From the NCBI GenBank assembly GCA_031979385.1, contig DALZEF010000002.1:1-64000 (forward strand): a stretch of DNA of 64,000 nucleotides, read 5' to 3'. Origin of the DNA: Timonella sp031979385. GTDB lineage: Bacteria > Actinomycetota > Actinomycetes > Actinomycetales > Cellulomonadaceae. Within the stretch, counting starts at the first letter, position 1. Each line of letters starts with the position of its first letter. Below are positions 59,544-64,000 of the stretch, piece after piece. A program made the translations under genes and the position numbers. Under the pieces are notes generated by a model. That model ran no database searches. It had not been told where the DNA came from and saw nothing but the letters and a program-made list of their open reading frames with translations.

Positions 59544-61430
59544 CTAGTGACCTTGACGTGAAGCCCTCAGGTTCGCGGCGTCGGTGAGTTGCTGCACGGC
59601 ATCGGTGAAGCTTGAGTATTCAAGCGATCCCAGTAGGTGTAGTTGGGATTGGCGACGATCCTGGCGCGTTGGGTCCTCCAGCTCACCGGCTGCCACGTTC
59701 AGGAAGGTCGCGATGTCTGCAGGGTCGCGCCCCAGCACGATACCGCCCTGCGAGGAGGGGAATTCCCTGCGGAAGTCTGCCACGTCCTGTGCTCGTGGGT
59801 TGGCAACGCCAAGCAGTTTGTCCGTTGCCAAGAAATCGGTGATAACGCTTGAAATGTCTGAGACCATCGCGTCGCACGCCTGCATGGCTCCCCACAGCGA
59901 CAGACTGTTGTTGCCCCGAGAGACGACGTGCGCATGAGTAGGGAGCGCGTCAAGATAGTCAACATCAGCCTGCATGATCGTGCGTAAGTCCTCTAGCGCA
60001 CTGTCGGCTCGTTCACCGCGAACCCAATCCGGGATCGAGGCGCCCTGCGTGCCCAACCTGTTCGACTCGTCGATAAGCCGGAGAATCTCCTTGTGAGCGG
60101 CCTTGGCCGTGTCAGAGCGTCGCCCAATATACGGGTGCGGACGGTAGATCAAACGCATGGGCTTTTCGGAACTTAGCACAGCGCGCACCAAGTCCAAGCC
60201 GATGGTCTCAACCGAACAGTAGTTCTGAAGCTCGTTCCAGCCCTCCCACGTGGGCGCGTAAAGAATCGTGGTGACCTCGCCTGATGGGCGAGCAGCATGC
60301 TCCAACAGGTCCTGTACCTGTGGGCGACCAACCTCACGGATCGACCCCGGGTCAATGCCGATGTCGGCGCGCTCATACCGTTCAGCACCCGCGTGCCCAG
60401 CAACCCAGATCTGCGAATACACCTTGGAGTATGGATTGAATGAGGCGTTCTTGTCGCTGTCGCCATGGCCAACGAACACCGACTTGATATGTGGCAGACG
60501 CAGGAAGTGAATATTCTTGCCAACATTCGCCGCATACAGCGATACCCGTACCGTTGAGAACTGCAACGCCAGCAGGTCCTCAGCGCTAGGCACGCAAATC
60601 ACCGGTAGCGATGTCGTGGACATCCGGTCGAACACCACACGCTCGCGCAGCACGATCAAGGTTCTAAAACCGGATTCCTGCAGCCGCTCCAAACTCGTCA
60701 ACCACACGTTGACCTGGTAAGTCGAGGCCGCGTCACCGGAGAAATAGAACACAACTGTCGGCGCGTACTGCTCGACCGCACGATTCAAAGCATCAACATC
60801 CAACGGAGCGCGGTTACCCATGACCGCAGCGTTCGTTGACCACACCGCTAGGAACAGGAGCAACAACTGGTACATGAAAGCTATCGAGGCGACGGCGATA
60901 CCCCAACCTCCAGGGAGCAACAACGCTCCCAAGGAGAACACCACGACAACCGGTCCTGACCGCAGCACCTCGCTTTTGCGGACCAAGATCGTGTACGACG
61001 GGAGAGCCTCACGCGGAGCCAACCCAATATTCTGCGTCAACACCCGGTCCCGGATCACGGCGTTCACCGATGTCAACGCCAGCGTGGTGAACGAGTGAAG
61101 AGCGAAGATCGCCAGGGCTAGCACCACATAGAACGTCCACTCGCCACCAGTCACACGAGAATCAACCGTGCCCAGAACAAGGAGCAACACCGCGAGCAGT
61201 CGGGCCCCAAAACCGAAAGCCGCCTTACGGAAGAGACTGACCGAGAATGAGCCGACCTGCCGGAGCATGTACTCCGAGACAAACCATGCCACCGCGGCAG
61301 TAAACGCCAGAACCGGAGAGAGGATAAGCAGCGCTGCCGTAGCGAGAGCCAGTGAGCCGAACAGGGTTGCGCTGAAGAGGAACTCAACGGGATTAAAGCG
61401 CGACAAAAACGACCGTGCGCGACGAAGCAT
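59544..61430 (-). CDS. membrane-anchored TagF/TagB-like polymerase, divergent
   Basis: From ATG 61430 (GGGAG 7 bases upstream) the product has 628 residues. About six transmembrane helices precede a glycerophosphotransferase domain with VFVGHGDSDKNASFNP, IREVGRPQVQD, TILYAPTWEGWNE, MRLIYRPHPYIGRRSD and AMVSDISSVITDFLATDKLLG. It keeps the HGDSDK motif and the RPHP loop but is the most distant of the three. First gene of the three-gene minus-strand operon, so it may be the primary polymerase. Confidence 0.86.
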   Translation of the reverse strand: MLRRARSFLSRFNPVEFLFSATLFGSLALATAALLILSPVLAFTAAVAWFVSEYMLRQVGSFSVSLFRKAAFGFGARLLAVLLLVLGTVDSRVTGGEWTFYVVLALAIFALHSFTTLALTSVNAVIRDRVLTQNIGLAPREALPSYTILVRKSEVLRSGPVVVVFSLGALLLPGGWGIAVASIAFMYQLLLLFLAVWSTNAAVMGNRAPLDVDALNRAVEQYAPTVVFYFSGDAASTYQVNVWLTSLERLQESGFRTLIVLRERVVFDRMSTTSLPVICVPSAEDLLALQFSTVRVSLYAANVGKNIHFLRLPHIKSVFVGHGDSDKNASFNPYSKVYSQIWVAGHAGAERYERADIGIDPGSIREVGRPQVQDLLEHAARPSGEVTTILYAPTWEGWNELQNYCSVETIGLDLVRAVLSSEKPMRLIYRPHPYIGRRSDTAKAAHKEILRLIDESNRLGTQGASIPDWVRGERADSALEDLRTIMQADVDYLDALPTHAHVVSRGNNSLSLWGAMQACDAMVSDISSVITDFLATDKLLGVANPRAQDVADFRREFPSSQGGIVLGRDPADIATFLNVAAGELEDPTRQDRRQSQLHLLGSLEYSSFTDAVQQLTDAANLRASRQGH

Positions 61431-61588
61431 GCAGTGGCTCCCAGCCAGAAGATGGTCCCGAATCCGGGAACAAGGGTAAGACCGTATCAGTATAGGGCCC
61501 CGCACTGGGCAACTCCTTGAGATGGAGTCCCCAACTGCGGAAGCCCTACACTATCCACACACTACGTCAGCACGACCTGCGCGAGCGG

Positions 61589-64000
61589 TCACTTAATCGA
61601 CGTGAACCACGCCGCATCAGTGCCGAACGTCGAACGCCACTGATCGGCCTTCTTGGTCAGGGTCTGCGTCTTGCCGTCGGAGGACGTGGCCCGCATGGTC
61701 TTGACCTGTCCGCTTGAGTATTTGGCCGTGACCTCAAGCTTGTCGACATCTGGGAGCGAAGGGAACGCCTTACGTGCCGTTGCCTGTGTGATCGTCTTGG
61801 TCCAACTCTTCTTGCTGTTCCCGGGGGCGTTGAGTGAGTATTTGTCGTCTTTTGCCTTGAGGTACGGCAAAGTCGCAGCCCACACATCCTGGGAGTTTGC
61901 GGTCTTTCCACCCGAGGATGAGAAGTAGTAGGTAGAGATGTAGGCGCCGTTGTGCTTGACCACCTGGCCGCTTGTTGCGCTGTTTACAGTGCGATCGACT
62001 GCGGCCTTCCAGACATTGCCCCACTGCTGGTTGGTGCCTTCGCCCTGCTTGCGCCAGCCCGTGAAGTTCTGGTGGCGAATGTCATCCACCAGGTTGCAGT
62101 TGCACTTGGCGATGTCAGCAGCCTTCGTGCGTGCGGTGTTGAGCGCGTAGGTACGTGCTGCGATAGCCTGCGCTTCGAGTGCTGCACCGCCACCGTTGCT
62201 ACCCCAACTCGATGGCATCTCAGCGATTCCATACAGATACTCGGTGTTGAGTTTCAACTTGTTCGAGACGTTCAGTACCTTGCTGATGACGCTGATCTCA
62301 AGGCTGCCGTTGTTGTACCTTCCGTTGGCCCCGGGGACGGTGACGACACCGGTGGCACTTGGATACACGCGAACCATTGAGTCGGTGAGCGTGGCAAGAA
62401 CCTGGTTGTTTGCTGCGAGCACCTCGGATTTCACATTGGTGCCGGAAACCGTGATCCGTAGTTTGTACGATGCGGGCAGGTGCTGGCTTCCGTTGGCGGA
62501 GACGAACGAGTTGTCCGAACCCCGCAGCCGCCAGGTGGCGTTCAAGCCGCCGCTGGTGTCTGAGAACGTCAGGGTCCGTGTTGTGAACTTGTCGCCGTAG
62601 GAGGAGTTAAACCCAAACGTTTCTGGTCCGAGTACTTGGATCTTGACGTCCCGCAGACCGGTGGGAATGGTCTGGCTGCTCACGGTTGTGCCTGTGTAGT
62701 AGTAGGTAAGAATCTTTGTGACATTGTTGCCTTGACGAGCCATCTCATAGGCACCGTACTGGGACATGCCAATACCGTGACCGTAACCCGAGCCCGTGAT
62801 GGTGAAACTCTTGTTCTTACCGGTTGCTGGGTCGGTTGCTGACAGGTACATGTCTGCGACCCATCCGACACGACCGTCAGAGGTCTTGATGTTCACCCAG
62901 GTGAGAGAACCGTTTTTTATGGCCTCGCTGGAAATGGTGGTGACTTTCTCGCCGTATTGCAGTTGCGAGCCGATTGTGGCGAAGTTGGTTCCTGCTCCTG
63001 TGCGCAGGTTGAGCCCCGCGCTGGTGTTCACCCAGAAGGCCTTACCGTTTGCAGGCGTATTGTTCCCACCGTTGGTCACCTGAACCGTGCGCACGGCACT
63101 CTTCACGTTGCCCTTGGCGAGCACACGATAGTTGGTGGTCCCGGTGGGCTTCACCGTCACTGAGGCGGTTCCCTTTTTCACGGTGACGGACTGCAGCGTT
63201 GTCCACTTACCGTTTTCTTGGGTTTGGAGTGAAACGGCCTCGCTCTTGACGTTTGTGCCGTTGCGAGTCATCTTGACCGTGAGTTTCGCAGAGGCGCCGG
63301 AGGTAAGTTTTGTCTTGTTGGTAGCAAGTGTCAACTGCGGCTTGACCGAGACCTTGACGCTCTTGGTTCCCTTTTTGAGTCCAGGGTGGTAGAAGCGCCA
63401 CTTCAATGTCGTGCTGGGTTTGGTGGTGTAGGCGACCTTGCCGTTCTTCAGAGTGAGGGTCTTGCGTGTGTTCCACTTTCCGTTCTTGTGGAACTGCAAC
63501 TGCACCTTACCTGTGCGTGGCTTGCCGTTGGCGTAGTACTCTGCGGTGAAACGAACGCCCTTGCCCTTGGTCGTGGATGTTTTGTTGGGGGTGATCGTGA
63601 ACCCGGACTTAAGGGTTACTTTCCGTGCAGGGCTGACCACCTTGCGATTCGAGTTCACGACGCGATAGGTGCGGTTTACGGCTGGTTTGACCGTTTTGGA
63701 AGCTACACCTTTGCTGTTGATCTTCATGGTGCTGACCGTGATCCAGCGGCTGCCACTCTTGTACTGGAGGTACAGGTTGCCCTTCTTCTGCAGTTTCCCG
63801 GCCCGATAGTACTTTGCTGTCAGCTTGGAACTCTGCGTTGCAAGACGGGATGTCCGTGATGCGGTGAGTGAGATGTTCGTCTTTTTGGTAGCGGATGTGG
63901 TGGTACGGAGCACGGAGCCTTTGACTGTCACCGTGACTGTTTTGGTGACTGCTCCGGTTGCAGGGTAGCGGTAACGCCACTGGAGGCTGTTTTTCACTGC
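61589..64000 (-). CDS. SpoIID/LytB surface protein with SH3 and Ig-like repeats (5' end outside window)
   Basis: The visible part has over 800 residues and continues beyond the right edge, so the start and any signal peptide are not seen. It has three to four Lys/Thr-rich beta repeats of the Ig-like type (each about 80 residues: AKYYRAGKLQKKGNLYLQYK, AEYYANGKPRTGKVQLQFHK), a bacterial SH3 domain (FWVNTSAGLNLRTGAGTNFA), and a SpoIID domain with GSGYGHGIGMSQYGAYEMAR, IAARTYALN and STYYFSSSGGKT. SpoIID-like enzymes are lytic transglycosylases of spore formers, but this bacterium is not expected to sporulate, so a wall-remodelling surface role is more likely. Confidence 0.85.
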   Translation of the reverse strand, partial: AVKNSLQWRYRYPATGAVTKTVTVTVKGSVLRTTTSATKKTNISLTASRTSRLATQSSKLTAKYYRAGKLQKKGNLYLQYKSGSRWITVSTMKINSKGVASKTVKPAVNRTYRVVNSNRKVVSPARKVTLKSGFTITPNKTSTTKGKGVRFTAEYYANGKPRTGKVQLQFHKNGKWNTRKTLTLKNGKVAYTTKPSTTLKWRFYHPGLKKGTKSVKVSVKPQLTLATNKTKLTSGASAKLTVKMTRNGTNVKSEAVSLQTQENGKWTTLQSVTVKKGTASVTVKPTGTTNYRVLAKGNVKSAVRTVQVTNGGNNTPANGKAFWVNTSAGLNLRTGAGTNFATIGSQLQYGEKVTTISSEAIKNGSLTWVNIKTSDGRVGWVADMYLSATDPATGKNKSFTITGSGYGHGIGMSQYGAYEMARQGNNVTKILTYYYTGTTVSSQTIPTGLRDVKIQVLGPETFGFNSSYGDKFTTRTLTFSDTSGGLNATWRLRGSDNSFVSANGSQHLPASYKLRITVSGTNVKSEVLAANNQVLATLTDSMVRVYPSATGVVTVPGANGRYNNGSLEISVISKVLNVSNKLKLNTEYLYGIAEMPSSWGSNGGGAALEAQAIAARTYALNTARTKAADIAKCNCNLVDDIRHQNFTGWRKQGEGTNQQWGNVWKAAVDRTVNSATSGQVVKHNGAYISTYYFSSSGGKTANSQDVWAATLPYLKAKDDKYSLNAPGNSKKSWTKTITQATARKAFPSLPDVDKLEVTAKYSSGQVKTMRATSSDGKTQTLTKKADQWRSTFGTDAAWFTSIK

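Noticed and set aside
1..64000. tRNA or rRNA genes
   Set aside because: I found no T-arm GGTTCGANTCC context with a cloverleaf and no rRNA-like stretch. The few GTTCGA matches lie in coding sequence or lack pairing.

Overview
The window is chromosomal DNA of a high-GC Gram-positive bacterium (Actinomycetota). The evidence is two WhiB-family iron-sulfur regulators, a PdtaS-type sensor kinase, HemQ of the coproporphyrin heme route, a cellobiose (ceb) operon with CebR-type operators, frequent GTG/TTG starts, and a gene block (purK/purE, GtrA, LCP proteins, TIGR03089, whiB2, DUF3499, manB, Trm112) that is syntenic in outline with mycobacteria and other actinobacteria. The sequence does not name a genus. 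An Actinomycetaceae- or Micrococcales-like host is a guess. Most genes look near 57-60 % GC by eye. The stretch from about 44.1 to 52.7 kb is clearly richer in A+T.

Layout. 0.2-3.5 kb: hemQ, pdtaS (minus) and a DUF2505 gene. 3.5-9.9 kb: the cebEFG-bglC-cebR cello-oligosaccharide uptake and hydrolysis operon behind a promoter with three palindromic operators. 10-12.3 kb: a pair of CrcB fluoride-channel genes, whiB1 and a small membrane protein. 12.3-16 kb: an orphan EccC/FtsK-like ATPase. 16.3-24.6 kb: a MacB-like ABC exporter, a NarL-type two-component system and an OmpR-type two-component system. 24.6-31.2 kb: GtrA, purK, purE, two LytR-CpsA-Psr (LCP) glycopolymer ligases and rmlB. 31.3-41.9 kb: TIGR03089, whiB2, a giant glycosyltransferase, DUF5719, a degenerate zincin, DUF3499, manB and a Trm112-like protein. 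42-43.6 kb: a secreted LGFP/CHAP cell-wall hydrolase.

44-61.5 kb is a cell-surface glycopolymer island. It holds a DXD glycosyltransferase, an unrecognised protein, a hexapeptide acyltransferase, a graveyard of decayed insertion sequences (IS1634-, ISL3- and IS3-like), an internally deleted acyltransferase-SGNH gene, a GT2-TagF fusion, a two-component ABC exporter of TagGH/Wzm-Wzt type, three membrane-anchored TagF-like polymerases, and a fused cytidylyltransferase-dehydrogenase resembling Haemophilus Bcs1 (CDP-ribitol synthesis). A partial SpoIID/SH3/Ig-like surface protein runs off the right edge.

How they fit together: the island can make a nucleotide-activated alditol (probably CDP-ribitol and/or CDP-glycerol), polymerise it, decorate it, export it through the ABC transporter, and attach it to peptidoglycan with the LCP enzymes. 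This is the best candidate for an under-described system: a teichoic-acid-like polymer pathway in an actinobacterium. A recurrent local feature is long, perfect intergenic hairpins (12-25 bp stems) with little or no U-tract, mostly at gene ends.
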